Below are positions 1 through 7,837 of a stretch of DNA of 64,000 nt, one piece after another. Source of the DNA: Tunturiibacter empetritectus (GTDB taxonomy: Bacteria; Acidobacteriota; Terriglobia; Terriglobales; Acidobacteriaceae). The position numbers and the translations under genes are program-made. The notes under the pieces were generated by a model. That model was not told the DNA's origin, searched no databases, and worked only from the letters and a program-made list of their open reading frames with translations. Position 1 is the stretch's first letter, and each line of letters opens with the position of its first letter. The stretch spans positions 434,001 through 498,000 of the forward strand of contig NZ_JACHDZ010000003.1 of assembly GCF_014201375.1 (NCBI RefSeq), given 5' to 3'.

Positions 1-386
1 CCTTTGAGAACGGCAAGCCTAACCTCAACTTCCCCGCCGCCGGGCCCACCCAACCCTACTTCACCGCACCCGTCGCGCCCACCGCGGGCTCTTCCGGCTT
101 CGCATCCGGCCTACCGCAGCTTCCCGGTATCGCCCGCAACTCCTTCAACGGCCCAGGCTACAAAGACGTCGACGCAACCCTCACCAAATCCTTCGGTCTG
201 CCGAAGGCAAAGATCATTGGAGAAGATGGCGCCATCGAGATCAGAGCAGACGCCTTCAACCTCTTCAACAACATCAACCTCACCCCGGGCTCGCTTAACA
301 CCAACATCCTGGTTCCCAACTTCGGTCAGGCCAACAACGCCCTCTCCGGCCGTATCGTCAACCTCCAGGCCCGCTTCAGCTTCTAG
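1..386 (+). CDS. TonB-dependent receptor, C-terminal fragment (truncated by window start)
   Basis: The open frame runs from the window edge (first full codon at base 3) to TAG at 384-386, giving about 127 residues. It contains a barrel-like segment with the landmark 'RADAFNLFNN', then 'NLTPG', and ends in 'LQARFSF'. A terminal aromatic residue is typical of outer-membrane beta-barrel proteins, and the FNLFNN-then-ARFxF ending is typical of the large carboxypeptidase-regulatory-like TonB receptors of Acidobacteriota. These are outer-membrane importers, often of glycans or glycan fragments, which fits the two secreted glycosidases that follow. The substrate cannot be told from this fragment. 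Confidence 0.8.
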   Translation, partial: FENGKPNLNFPAAGPTQPYFTAPVAPTAGSSGFASGLPQLPGIARNSFNGPGYKDVDATLTKSFGLPKAKIIGEDGAIEIRADAFNLFNNINLTPGSLNTNILVPNFGQANNALSGRIVNLQARFSF

Positions 387-408
387 TGCCTCATCTTTCT
401 TGCAGCAC

Positions 409-439
409 AAGAGATGCTCCCTCGGGAGCATCTCTTTCT
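409..439 (+). terminator. Rho-independent terminator after the TonB receptor
   Basis: A perfect 12-bp hairpin (409-420 pairing with 425-436, loop CTCG) lies 22 bases after the receptor stop and runs into a T-rich tail. It separates the receptor from the glycosidase genes. Confidence 0.8.
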
Positions 440-620
440 TCAACGTCCTAAGCCGCGTAATCGGCCACCCGGCGCAAAAAAGAGGCCGACGCAATCCAAA
501 AAGTGGCTGCCTCATTTATGGTGCAACTATAGGTGTAACGTCATCCCGATATTTTTTCTGCGCGGAAAACAACAAAACCCGCGTCATTCCTGCCCCCGCA
601 CCACGTCAACAAGGCGCTAA

Positions 621-674
621 TTCACCACGTTTCACCACCAGAAAACCACGTTGTCACCACAAATTCACCACAAG
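621..674. repeat. CACCACG-type low-complexity repeat in the 312-bp gap before the first glycosidase
   Basis: The gap 387-698 holds the terminator and then a run of imperfect units of the form TTCACCACGT, TTCACCACCA, AACCACGTTG, TCACCACAAA, TTCACCACAA. The same kind of run occurs on the minus strand at about 36,250-36,300. Nothing else is recognisable between 440 and 620. Confidence 0.55.
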
Positions 675-698
675 CTGCACACCCTGGAGAGATCTCTC

Positions 699-2273
699 AT
701 GATTCGATCCCGCACACTCACCCTTGCCGCGCTTTGTGTCTACTTTTTCAGCTCGTTCTCCCTCACCGCCCAGCAAGCGGAGCAGATCCGCATCGACGTT
801 AACGCCCCCACAACTCCCTTCCCCCACTTCTGGGAGCAAACCTTCGGCTCCGGTCGCGCCATCCTCTCCCTGCGTCAGAGCTATCGCGACGATCTCCGCA
901 CCGTCAAAACCGTAACCGACTTCAAATCAGTGCGTTTCCACGGAATCTTTCTCGACGAAGTAGGCCTCTACGACCCCGATGCGACGACCCAAAATCCCGG
1001 TCTCCCTCCCGAAAAAGTTCAAGGCGCCGGCATCTACAACTTCTCCTACATCGACCAGATCTACGACGGCCTCCTCGCCAACAACATCCGCCCTTTCATA
1101 GAGTTAAGCTTCATGCCGCGCAAGATGGCAGCCGACCCCAACCAGACGCAGTCCTTCTTCTACAAGCCCGTCGTCTCGCCACCAAAGGACTACGCCCTCT
1201 GGGACGCAATGATCGCCGCCTTCGCCCAGCACCTCATCGACCGCTACGGCATCGACGAAGTCGCAACATGGAACTTCGAAGTCTGGAACGAGCCCAACCT
1301 CGACTTCTGGGGCGGCCGTCCCAACATTCCCACCTACTTCGAGCTCTACGACCACACCGCACTCGCGCTCAAAAAAGTCAGTCAACGAATCCGCGTAGGC
1401 GGCCCAGCGACAGCCCAGGCAGGATACGTTGCAGAGTTCCTCCAGCACTGCAAAGACCACAACATCCCCGTCGACTACGCCTCCACCCACGTCTACGCGA
1501 ACGACACCTCAAAAGATGTCTTTCACACCGACGAACAGATTCCCCGCGACGTCATGGTCTATCGCGCAGTCAAAAAAGTGCACGACGAGATCGCCGCCTC
1601 ACCCTACCCAAAGATGCCGCTCATCTTCAGTGAGTACAACGCCAGCTACTCGAACGAGCCCGACGTCACCGACACTACCTACCTCGGATCGTGGCTCGCC
1701 AACAACATTCGCCAGTGCGACGGCCTCACAGAGTCGATGAGCTACTGGACCTTCTCCGACGTCTTCGAAGAACAGGGAGTCGTCCGAACGCCCTTCTACG
1801 GCGGCTTTGGCCTCGTCGCTGCAAATGGCATCCCCAAGCCGTCCTTCAACGCCTTCGCCATGCTGCATCGCCTTGGAGACGTCAGAATTAAACTAGAGAA
1901 CGACGACGCACTCGCAACCAAATCGAGCGATGGCGCCGTAGAAGTCGCTCTCTGGAACTACGCCCCACCCTTCGGCGTCGGAGCCGCCTACACTCCTCCT
2001 CCCGCCAACAGAGGCCCAGACAAAAGCTTTCAGCTAACCTTCGCCAACCTCCCATCAAGCGCAAAGGTCGAAGTGTTGCGAGTGGATGATGACCACGGAA
2101 ACGCGGTGAAAGAATTTGATGCCATGGGCAGGCCGCGCGACCTCACGCAGGATCAGATCAAAAAGTTGAGAGCCGCCGGTGCCATGTCGCCCGCAGAAAA
2201 ACTCCGGCTCTCCAACGGTCATCTGCAGATCGCCGTGCCGCCACACGGCCTCGTCCTTCTCATCGTTAAGTGA
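699..2273 (+). CDS. Secreted GH39-like glycoside hydrolase (copy 1)
   Basis: This is a secreted (beta/alpha)8-barrel glycosidase of about 524 residues, most like GH39 beta-xylosidases. The start chosen is ATG 699 because it gives a clean signal peptide (Arg, then a hydrophobic stretch, then SLTAQQ) and has GGAGAG just upstream; an in-frame ATG at 651 has neither. The acid/base candidate is Glu in 'EVWNEPN' (about residue 198), the usual beta4 end of clan GH-A. The nucleophile candidate is Glu in 'IFSEYN' (about residue 312). A C-terminal beta domain begins near residue 400. The next gene is a close paralogue, and the TonB receptor lies upstream, so a role in extracellular or periplasmic sugar release is likely. 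The exact substrate is unknown. Confidence 0.85.
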   Translation: MIRSRTLTLAALCVYFFSSFSLTAQQAEQIRIDVNAPTTPFPHFWEQTFGSGRAILSLRQSYRDDLRTVKTVTDFKSVRFHGIFLDEVGLYDPDATTQNPGLPPEKVQGAGIYNFSYIDQIYDGLLANNIRPFIELSFMPRKMAADPNQTQSFFYKPVVSPPKDYALWDAMIAAFAQHLIDRYGIDEVATWNFEVWNEPNLDFWGGRPNIPTYFELYDHTALALKKVSQRIRVGGPATAQAGYVAEFLQHCKDHNIPVDYASTHVYANDTSKDVFHTDEQIPRDVMVYRAVKKVHDEIAASPYPKMPLIFSEYNASYSNEPDVTDTTYLGSWLANNIRQCDGLTESMSYWTFSDVFEEQGVVRTPFYGGFGLVAANGIPKPSFNAFAMLHRLGDVRIKLENDDALATKSSDGAVEVALWNYAPPFGVGAAYTPPPANRGPDKSFQLTFANLPSSAKVEVLRVDDDHGNAVKEFDAMGRPRDLTQDQIKKLRAAGAMSPAEKLRLSNGHLQIAVPPHGLVLLIVK

Positions 2274-2319
2274 AACGGTCAAATAAACAGCCCGCCCCGC
2301 TATCAGAACGAGGTCACAA

Positions 2320-3843
2320 ATGATGCGCCGCCGAAGTAGACTCCTTCCACTCTCTCTGATTCTTTTGTGCACTGCGTGGCCATGCTTCTCTCAGTCTCAG
2401 CTGCCAGCCGAAGAAGTCGTCACCATCGACGCTCACGCCACGACAACGCCATTCCCACACTTTTGGGAGCAGATGTTCGGCTCCGGCCGCGCCATCCTCA
2501 CCCTGCGCGAAGCCTATCGCGAAGACCTCCGCGCCGTGAAAAAAGTAGCGGACTTCCGCTACGTCCGCTTTCACGCCATCCTGCACGACGAGGTCGGCGT
2601 CTACAACGAAGACGAGCACGGCAACCCCGTCTACAACTTCGCCTACGTCGACTCCATCTACGACGGCCTCCTGAAGAACGGCGTTCGCCCCGTCGTGGAG
2701 ATCAGCTTCATGCCCAAAAAGCTTGCCTTCAACCCCGACGCTCTCCACCCCTTCTGGTACAAACAGAACGTCTCGCCGCCCAAAAGCATGGAGCGTTGGG
2801 ATGACCTCATCCAGCACTTCGCCCAGCACCTCGTCGATCGCTACGGCATCGACGAAGTCTCCCAGTGGTACTTCGAAGTCTGGAATGAACCCAACATTGA
2901 CTTCTGGAACGGCATCCCGCGCCAGGAATCGTACTTCGAGCTCTACGATCACACCGCCCGCACCCTCAAGTCGGTCAGCCTACGTCTGCGCGTAGGCGGC
3001 CCCGCCACCGCCGCAGCACAGTGGGTTCCAGAGTTTCTCCAGCACACCGCGGACAACCACATCCCCGTCGACTTCGTCTCGACCCACGGCTACGCCGACG
3101 ACACCGTCCACAACATGTTCGGCACCAACGAAGACATCCCCATGGACGACCGTGTAGGCCGCGCCATAGCCAAGGTGCGCGGAGAGATCAATCACTCCCC
3201 CATACCTCATCTTCCACTCTTCTGGACCGAGTGGAACGTCCCCGGCATGATGGAGGCCCGCGACACCATCTACGTCGGCCCCGCGCTCGCCAACACCGTC
3301 CGCGAGTGCGACGGCAACGTAGACATGCTCTCCTTCTGGACCTTCTCCGACGTCTTCGAAGAAGGCGGCCCCACCAGCACCCCCTTCCGCGGAGACTTCG
3401 GCCTGCGCGCCTTCGACGGCATCAACAAGCCCAGCTACTACTCCTACGGTCTCCTGCACCAACTCGGCGACCAGCGTCTTGCCAACACCTCCAACAACAT
3501 CATCGTCACGCGATCGACCAACGGAGACCTCTCCATCGCAGCCTGGAATCTCGTTGACCCCGGCCAGCAAGGTATCTCCCGCGAGCTTAACCTCCATCTG
3601 TCCGGCGTCCCGCAAAACGCGAAGGTCGCGATACAACGAGTCGACCAGACCCACGGAAACGTTCTGCCCCAGTGGGCAGCCATGGGAAAACCCAAAAACC
3701 CCACACCCGCCCAGGCCGAGCAGCTAAACCGCGAGACCGCGCTCCCCGCCCCGGAGCAGACCGCGCTTCGCAATGGAACTCTCCGCCTCAGCCTTACTCC
3801 TAATGCCCTGGTCCTGATTCGAATCGAAGACTCGCAACATTGA
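2320..3843 (+). CDS. Secreted GH39-like glycoside hydrolase (copy 2)
   Basis: This is a tandem paralogue of the preceding gene, 507 residues, 46 bases downstream and probably in the same transcript. It starts ATG ATG at 2320/2323 after a GAGG. The signal peptide is MMRRRSR followed by a hydrophobic core ending near 'CFSQSQ'. The two proteins share long blocks such as 'TPFPHFWEQ', 'FGSGRAIL' and 'FWTFSDVFEE'. The acid/base Glu lies in 'EVWNEPN' (about residue 190). The nucleophile Glu lies in 'FWTEWN' (about residue 304), where copy 1 has 'FSEYN'. The difference around the nucleophile suggests the two enzymes may differ in substrate or linkage. GH39-like is a family-level call only. Confidence 0.85.
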   Translation: MMRRRSRLLPLSLILLCTAWPCFSQSQLPAEEVVTIDAHATTTPFPHFWEQMFGSGRAILTLREAYREDLRAVKKVADFRYVRFHAILHDEVGVYNEDEHGNPVYNFAYVDSIYDGLLKNGVRPVVEISFMPKKLAFNPDALHPFWYKQNVSPPKSMERWDDLIQHFAQHLVDRYGIDEVSQWYFEVWNEPNIDFWNGIPRQESYFELYDHTARTLKSVSLRLRVGGPATAAAQWVPEFLQHTADNHIPVDFVSTHGYADDTVHNMFGTNEDIPMDDRVGRAIAKVRGEINHSPIPHLPLFWTEWNVPGMMEARDTIYVGPALANTVRECDGNVDMLSFWTFSDVFEEGGPTSTPFRGDFGLRAFDGINKPSYYSYGLLHQLGDQRLANTSNNIIVTRSTNGDLSIAAWNLVDPGQQGISRELNLHLSGVPQNAKVAIQRVDQTHGNVLPQWAAMGKPKNPTPAQAEQLNRETALPAPEQTALRNGTLRLSLTPNALVLIRIEDSQH

Positions 3844-3966
3844 ATCGCCAACAAAGACAGAATCGCTTTACCTCTCCACCGAGCAAGCAAAAAGAAATTT
3901 CAATTTAGGGAACCCCGCCGACGCAAATCTCTGCATCATAAGGCAGAACAGATAAAACGAAACGCC

Positions 3967-3995
3967 GCAATGGAGGAATAGCTCTCCTCCATTGC
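3967..3995 (+). terminator. Terminator-like hairpin after the glycosidase pair
   Basis: A perfect 11-bp stem (GCAATGGAGGA at 3967-3977 with its complement at 3985-3995) has a 7-base loop. It lies 123 bases after the second glycosidase stop and before the next gene. There is no long T tract, so its activity is uncertain. Confidence 0.55.
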
Positions 3996-4031
3996 TATCC
4001 CGTCCAAAGAGATGAGGATAAAATCTGCATA

Positions 4032-4457
4032 GTGCATAGAACGAGAGGGCTATTGAAACTTATCTCCATAGCGGGGCGTTCGGTTGAAGACACGCCCTCT
4101 CGTGCGCCAGAGATCTGCGTCTTACTCGGTCAGATTCTCATCCTCCTGACAACGCTTCTGGTAGTCGTCATGCCCGTGACGGAGTATCTCTGGACCTTCG
4201 ACAAGTTTCTCCGCGGTGGCCAGGACTGCGAGTTCGGACTTCTAGCTCTCGCCGCAATCCTCTGTCTCGTGCTCGTTCTCTCCCATCAGCGCAGAGCGGT
4301 CCTTACCCTGATCCTTACGCTTCGACGCGTGTTGTCTTCCCTCTTTCAGCCAGCCGATCCATCCGCCAGGTTTCCCTCCGGCCTGGTTGCGCCTGTGCAG
4401 TTCAATCTGACGCGTAGCATCTCCCTTCACTCCATCAATCTCCCCCTACAAATCTGA
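4032..4457 (+). CDS. Small membrane protein of unknown function
   Basis: A 141-residue frame opens with GTG 4032, 14 bases after an AGGA. It shows two clear hydrophobic segments, around residues 32-47 ('ILILLTTLLVVVM') and around residues 70-83 ('LLALAAILCLVLVL'), joined by a short polar loop containing 'FLRGGQDCEFG'. The C-terminal 50 residues are basic and proline-rich and are predicted cytoplasmic. I do not recognise a family. It lies about 100 bases upstream of the radical SAM gene on the same strand and may belong with it. The start and even the reality of the gene are less certain than for its neighbours. Confidence 0.5.
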   Translation: MHRTRGLLKLISIAGRSVEDTPSRAPEICVLLGQILILLTTLLVVVMPVTEYLWTFDKFLRGGQDCEFGLLALAAILCLVLVLSHQRRAVLTLILTLRRVLSSLFQPADPSARFPSGLVAPVQFNLTRSISLHSINLPLQI

Positions 4458-4553
4458 TAACTCTCTTCGTGCGTTCGTAGTCGCGACTCCCTCCAGTCGC
4501 ATGCGGTCTCTACCAAACTGATCTGTTCTCATACAGCCGATCATGGAGAAGCA

Positions 4554-5579
4554 ATGAAGAAATCAGAAGTCTTCCACGCGTGGGCCAGAATTCTCGTCGG
4601 ACGCGCCCCCTCCCTGTCTATCGAAATCACCAAAGAATGCCCTCTGCGTTGCCCCGGTTGCTATGCCTTCGACTCCGCTCATCTCGGCGGAGACACCCAG
4701 CTTCGCGAACTCTCCGACTTCAAGGGAGACCAGCTCGTTCAACGGGTACTCGAACTCCTCGACAAAGAAAAGCCCCTGCACGTCTCCCTCGTCGGCGGAG
4801 ATCCCCTCGTCCGCTATCGCGAGCTCGAACTCCTTCTCCCACAGATCGAAGCTCGCGGCATCCACACCCAGATCGTCACCAGCGCATTCCGCATCATTCC
4901 TGCCGAGTGGAAGCGCTTCAAAAAGCTGACCGTGGTCGTCTCCATCGACGGCCTCCAACCCGAGCACGACGAACGCCGCGCACCCGCGACCTACGACCGC
5001 ATCCTCAAAAACATCCAGGATGCCAACATCACCATCCACTGCACCATCACCGCGCAGATCGCAGACCGCCCCGGATACCTTGACCAGTTCCTCCAGTTCT
5101 GGAGCAGTCAGCCTGCCGTAATGAAGGTCTGGTTCAGCCTCTTCACCCCGCAGCGCGGCGCCACCGATCCAGAGATCCTCACCCCACGCCAGCGAGCCAA
5201 CATCACCGCCGAGCTGCGCGAGCTCCGAAAGAAATATCCGGCCCTCGATATGCCGGATGTTGTTCTCCAAGAAATCTCTTCTCCACCAAAGAACCCCGAA
5301 GAGTGTATCTTCGCTCGAACAACTATGACCGTCTCCGCGGACCTCTCAACAAAAATCACCCCCTGCCAGTTTGGCGGCAACCCCGACTGCGAACAATGTG
5401 GCTGCATCGCCTCCATGGGACTGGCAGCAGTCGGCCACCACCGCGTCCTTGGTCCACTCACCGCCGGCCACCTCTTCCTGGCCTCCGCCAAAATCGGCGA
5501 AGTCTGGCGAAACCTGCAAAGCCCCCTTTCTCCAAAACCGATCATCCGGATAAAAGCATCTCCATTCGAAATCCTGTGA
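4554..5579 (+). CDS. Radical SAM enzyme with C-terminal cysteine cluster
   Basis: A 341-residue radical SAM protein starting at ATG 4554 behind GGAGAA. The SAM-cluster motif CxxxCxxC is 'CPLRCPGC' at about residues 29-36. 'VGGDPLVRYREL' is the GGEP-like SAM-binding strand and 'VSIDGLQPEHD' a later conserved strand. Near the C terminus, a Cys in 'EECIFA' and then 'CQFGGNPDCEQCGC' provide several cysteines of the kind that ligate an auxiliary iron-sulfur cluster in SPASM/Twitch proteins. The family reads as a widespread but uncharacterised group; I cannot assign a reaction. The following aldolase starts 6 bases after its stop, so the two are translationally linked and probably work on one pathway. 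Confidence 0.85.
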   Translation: MKKSEVFHAWARILVGRAPSLSIEITKECPLRCPGCYAFDSAHLGGDTQLRELSDFKGDQLVQRVLELLDKEKPLHVSLVGGDPLVRYRELELLLPQIEARGIHTQIVTSAFRIIPAEWKRFKKLTVVVSIDGLQPEHDERRAPATYDRILKNIQDANITIHCTITAQIADRPGYLDQFLQFWSSQPAVMKVWFSLFTPQRGATDPEILTPRQRANITAELRELRKKYPALDMPDVVLQEISSPPKNPEECIFARTTMTVSADLSTKITPCQFGGNPDCEQCGCIASMGLAAVGHHRVLGPLTAGHLFLASAKIGEVWRNLQSPLSPKPIIRIKASPFEIL

Positions 5580-5585
5580 GGAAAC

Positions 5586-6308
5586 ATGCACTTTGAAAAC
5601 CGGAATGGGATTACACTTCATGGCAACGAAAGAGGAACGATGATCGAAGAATGTATCGGCCGGCCCGAAGTAGAACTAAGGCGCGAACTCGTGCAGTTTG
5701 GCCGATGGCTCTCTCGACTCGGCTTCATGCCGGGCACCTCGGGAAACCTCTCCGTCCGGCTCGATCAGGAGCGCCTACTGGTCACCCCCACCGGCATGAG
5801 CAAGTACCTCATGCGTCCCTCCGACATGGTCATCGTCGACCTCGAAGGACGCCAGCTCGCAGGCTCCAGAAAGGTCACCAGCGAACTCAGCATGCACCTC
5901 GCCGTCTACCAGATGAGAGCCGACATCGAAGCCGTCGTCCACTCCCATCCCCCTATCGCCACCGCCTTCGCCTGCGCCGGCCGCGCCCTCGATGAGATGC
6001 TCTGCCAGGAGGCCGTCATGACCCTCGGCTCAGTCCCGCTGGCCCTGTACGCCACCACCGGAACCGACGAGGTCGCAGCCAGCCTCAGGCCCTTCATCCC
6101 TCATCACACCGCCATCCTCATGGCCAATCACGGCGCCGTAGCCTACGGCCCCACCCTCACCGATGCCTTCCTCAAGATGGAGACCGTCGAGCACCTCGCC
6201 CACATCCGCCTCGTAGCCCACCAGCTAGGCTCCACGCAGACCCTCAGCGACAATCAACTGGACGACCTGATACGCGCAAGACAAAAGTACCTCCGCAACG
6301 CAACATAG
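5586..6308 (+). CDS. Class II aldolase/adducin family protein
   Basis: A 240-residue protein of the zinc-dependent class II aldolase fold (fuculose-1-phosphate aldolase, ribulose-5-phosphate epimerase, MtnB group). Seen motifs are 'GFMPGTSGNLSVR' (phosphate and substrate loop), 'VTPTGMSK', 'VVHSHPP' (two zinc histidines plus the preceding Glu region), and 'MANHGAVAYG' (third His). The start at 5586 follows GAGGAAAC and lies 6 bases after the radical SAM stop. ATG 5640, with AGAGGA before it, is an alternative that would remove 18 poorly conserved residues. The substrate is not evident. It could feed or draw on the same sugar-phosphate chemistry as the rhamnose operon that follows on the other strand. 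Confidence 0.85.
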   Translation: MHFENRNGITLHGNERGTMIEECIGRPEVELRRELVQFGRWLSRLGFMPGTSGNLSVRLDQERLLVTPTGMSKYLMRPSDMVIVDLEGRQLAGSRKVTSELSMHLAVYQMRADIEAVVHSHPPIATAFACAGRALDEMLCQEAVMTLGSVPLALYATTGTDEVAASLRPFIPHHTAILMANHGAVAYGPTLTDAFLKMETVEHLAHIRLVAHQLGSTQTLSDNQLDDLIRARQKYLRNAT

Positions 6309-6348
6309 CAACAACGCAGCTTAGCAACCGCCGCCGACGCCCAGAGCC

Positions 6349-7812
6349 TCACGCCCGTCCAAAGTCGATAAACGCATGTTGCGGATCGGTATGCAGCAGC
6401 GTCACATCCACCATATCCCCAACATCCAGCCCCTGCTCGCCACGCACCACCTTGCCCTCCACCGGAGGATCGAACACCCGCACATACGTCCCCTTATCAT
6501 TCGCGCCGGTAATCACTCCATGGAAGCTCTTCCCCACGCTCCCAGCCAGCGCCACCGCCGCCACTCGCTTCAGCATCGCCCGTTCCACCTTGCGCCCAGC
6601 CGACTCTCTCTCGTTGCAGTGCGTCGCAATCGCCTCAAGCTCTTCATCGGTGTAAGGAGCAGCCTCGCCGGCCAGCATCGCCTTCACCACCCGCTGTGTC
6701 ACCAGGTCCACAAACCGCCGGTTCGGCGCAGTCGAGTGCGCATAGTCCTGCGCCGCCAGCCCGAAGTGCCCCGGCTGCTCTGCATCATCATCGCCCTTAG
6801 CCAGAACATACTCCCCCGGCCCCATCAGCTTGATGATCGCCAGCGACAGATCCGGATAGTGCACCGCATCCGACGCCCTCTGCGCCTGCAAAAATGCGTT
6901 CAGCGCGCCCGAGTCAGGCTGAGCCGGCAGCACCGTCCCATGCCGCCCCACAAGCTCCACAATCCGCGCCCACCGCTCCGGCGACCGCACCACCCTCCGA
7001 ATCGACGACCGCTTCGCCTCCCGCAGCATCCGCGCCATCGTCTCGTTCGTAGCAATCATCAACTCTTCAATCAAATCACTCGCCCGGTTATGAAACGCCG
7101 TCCCAATCGACTCCACCTTGCCATCCACCACCACCGGATCGGCCTCCACGCGGTTGAACTCCAGCGCGCCCATCTTCACCCGCTGAGCCCGCAACGCCTG
7201 TGCCGCCTCATCCTGCCGCCGCAGCTGCTCCTGCAACTCAACCGAAGCAGCCACCTTCGCATCCGGCCCCGCCTTTCCTTCAAGCCACGGCCCCACATGG
7301 CTGTAAGCAAGCTGCGCCTTGTTCCGAACCTGCGCCCTGTAGATGGAAGTGTCCTGCACCTTCCCTTCGCCATCCACTACAAACTCAACAACCACCGCCA
7401 TCCGATCCTCGTCTTCATTCAACGAGGTCAGATCCGTCGAAAGCTCGGTCGGCAGCATCGAAAAGTTCCTCACCGCCGTATAAACCGTCTGCGTCTGCTC
7501 CGCCGCATGACGATCCAGCGGCGTATCCTTCAGCACCGAAGCTGCAACATCGGCCACCCCCACTCTCACGCGAACCCCACCGTCCACGCGCTCGGCCACC
7601 TCAATCTGGTCCAGATCCCGCGAGGTGTCATTATCGATCGAGGACCACAGCAGCCCCCGCAGATCGCGAACATCCGCATCGGCCTTCGCTCCCCCAGCCG
7701 CACGAATCGCCGCCACCTGCGTGTCGCTTCCGTCAGGAAAGTCAACAGAAAAGCCCTCGCGAACCATCTCAGCGGAGGCAGAACCAACCAGGTCAAAAGT
7801 ATGGGTAGACAT
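6349..7812 (-). CDS. RNB-domain exoribonuclease (RNase II/R family)
   Basis: This is a 3'-5' exoribonuclease-type protein of 487 residues, shorter than RNase R or RNase II because the N-terminal cold-shock domains are missing. The start taken is ATG 7812, because the rhaB stop is at 7838 and the frame upstream of 7812 is low-complexity. The RNB core shows 'SSIDNDTSRDLDQIE', holding the metal-binding aspartates, then 'NFSMLPTELSTDLTSLNEDEDR'-type landmarks, 'RNKAQLAYSHV', and 'NRRFVDLVTQR' near the active-site end. A C-terminal S1-like barrel ('FHGVITGANDKGTYVRV') follows. It begins 25 bases after rhaB and looks like the last gene of the rhamnose transcript, which is an odd place for a nuclease. 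Confidence 0.85.
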   Translation of the reverse strand: MSTHTFDLVGSASAEMVREGFSVDFPDGSDTQVAAIRAAGGAKADADVRDLRGLLWSSIDNDTSRDLDQIEVAERVDGGVRVRVGVADVAASVLKDTPLDRHAAEQTQTVYTAVRNFSMLPTELSTDLTSLNEDEDRMAVVVEFVVDGEGKVQDTSIYRAQVRNKAQLAYSHVGPWLEGKAGPDAKVAASVELQEQLRRQDEAAQALRAQRVKMGALEFNRVEADPVVVDGKVESIGTAFHNRASDLIEELMIATNETMARMLREAKRSSIRRVVRSPERWARIVELVGRHGTVLPAQPDSGALNAFLQAQRASDAVHYPDLSLAIIKLMGPGEYVLAKGDDDAEQPGHFGLAAQDYAHSTAPNRRFVDLVTQRVVKAMLAGEAAPYTDEELEAIATHCNERESAGRKVERAMLKRVAAVALAGSVGKSFHGVITGANDKGTYVRVFDPPVEGKVVRGEQGLDVGDMVDVTLLHTDPQHAFIDFGRA

Positions 7813-7837
7813 GCAAGGGAAGCCTACCACGCGAGTG

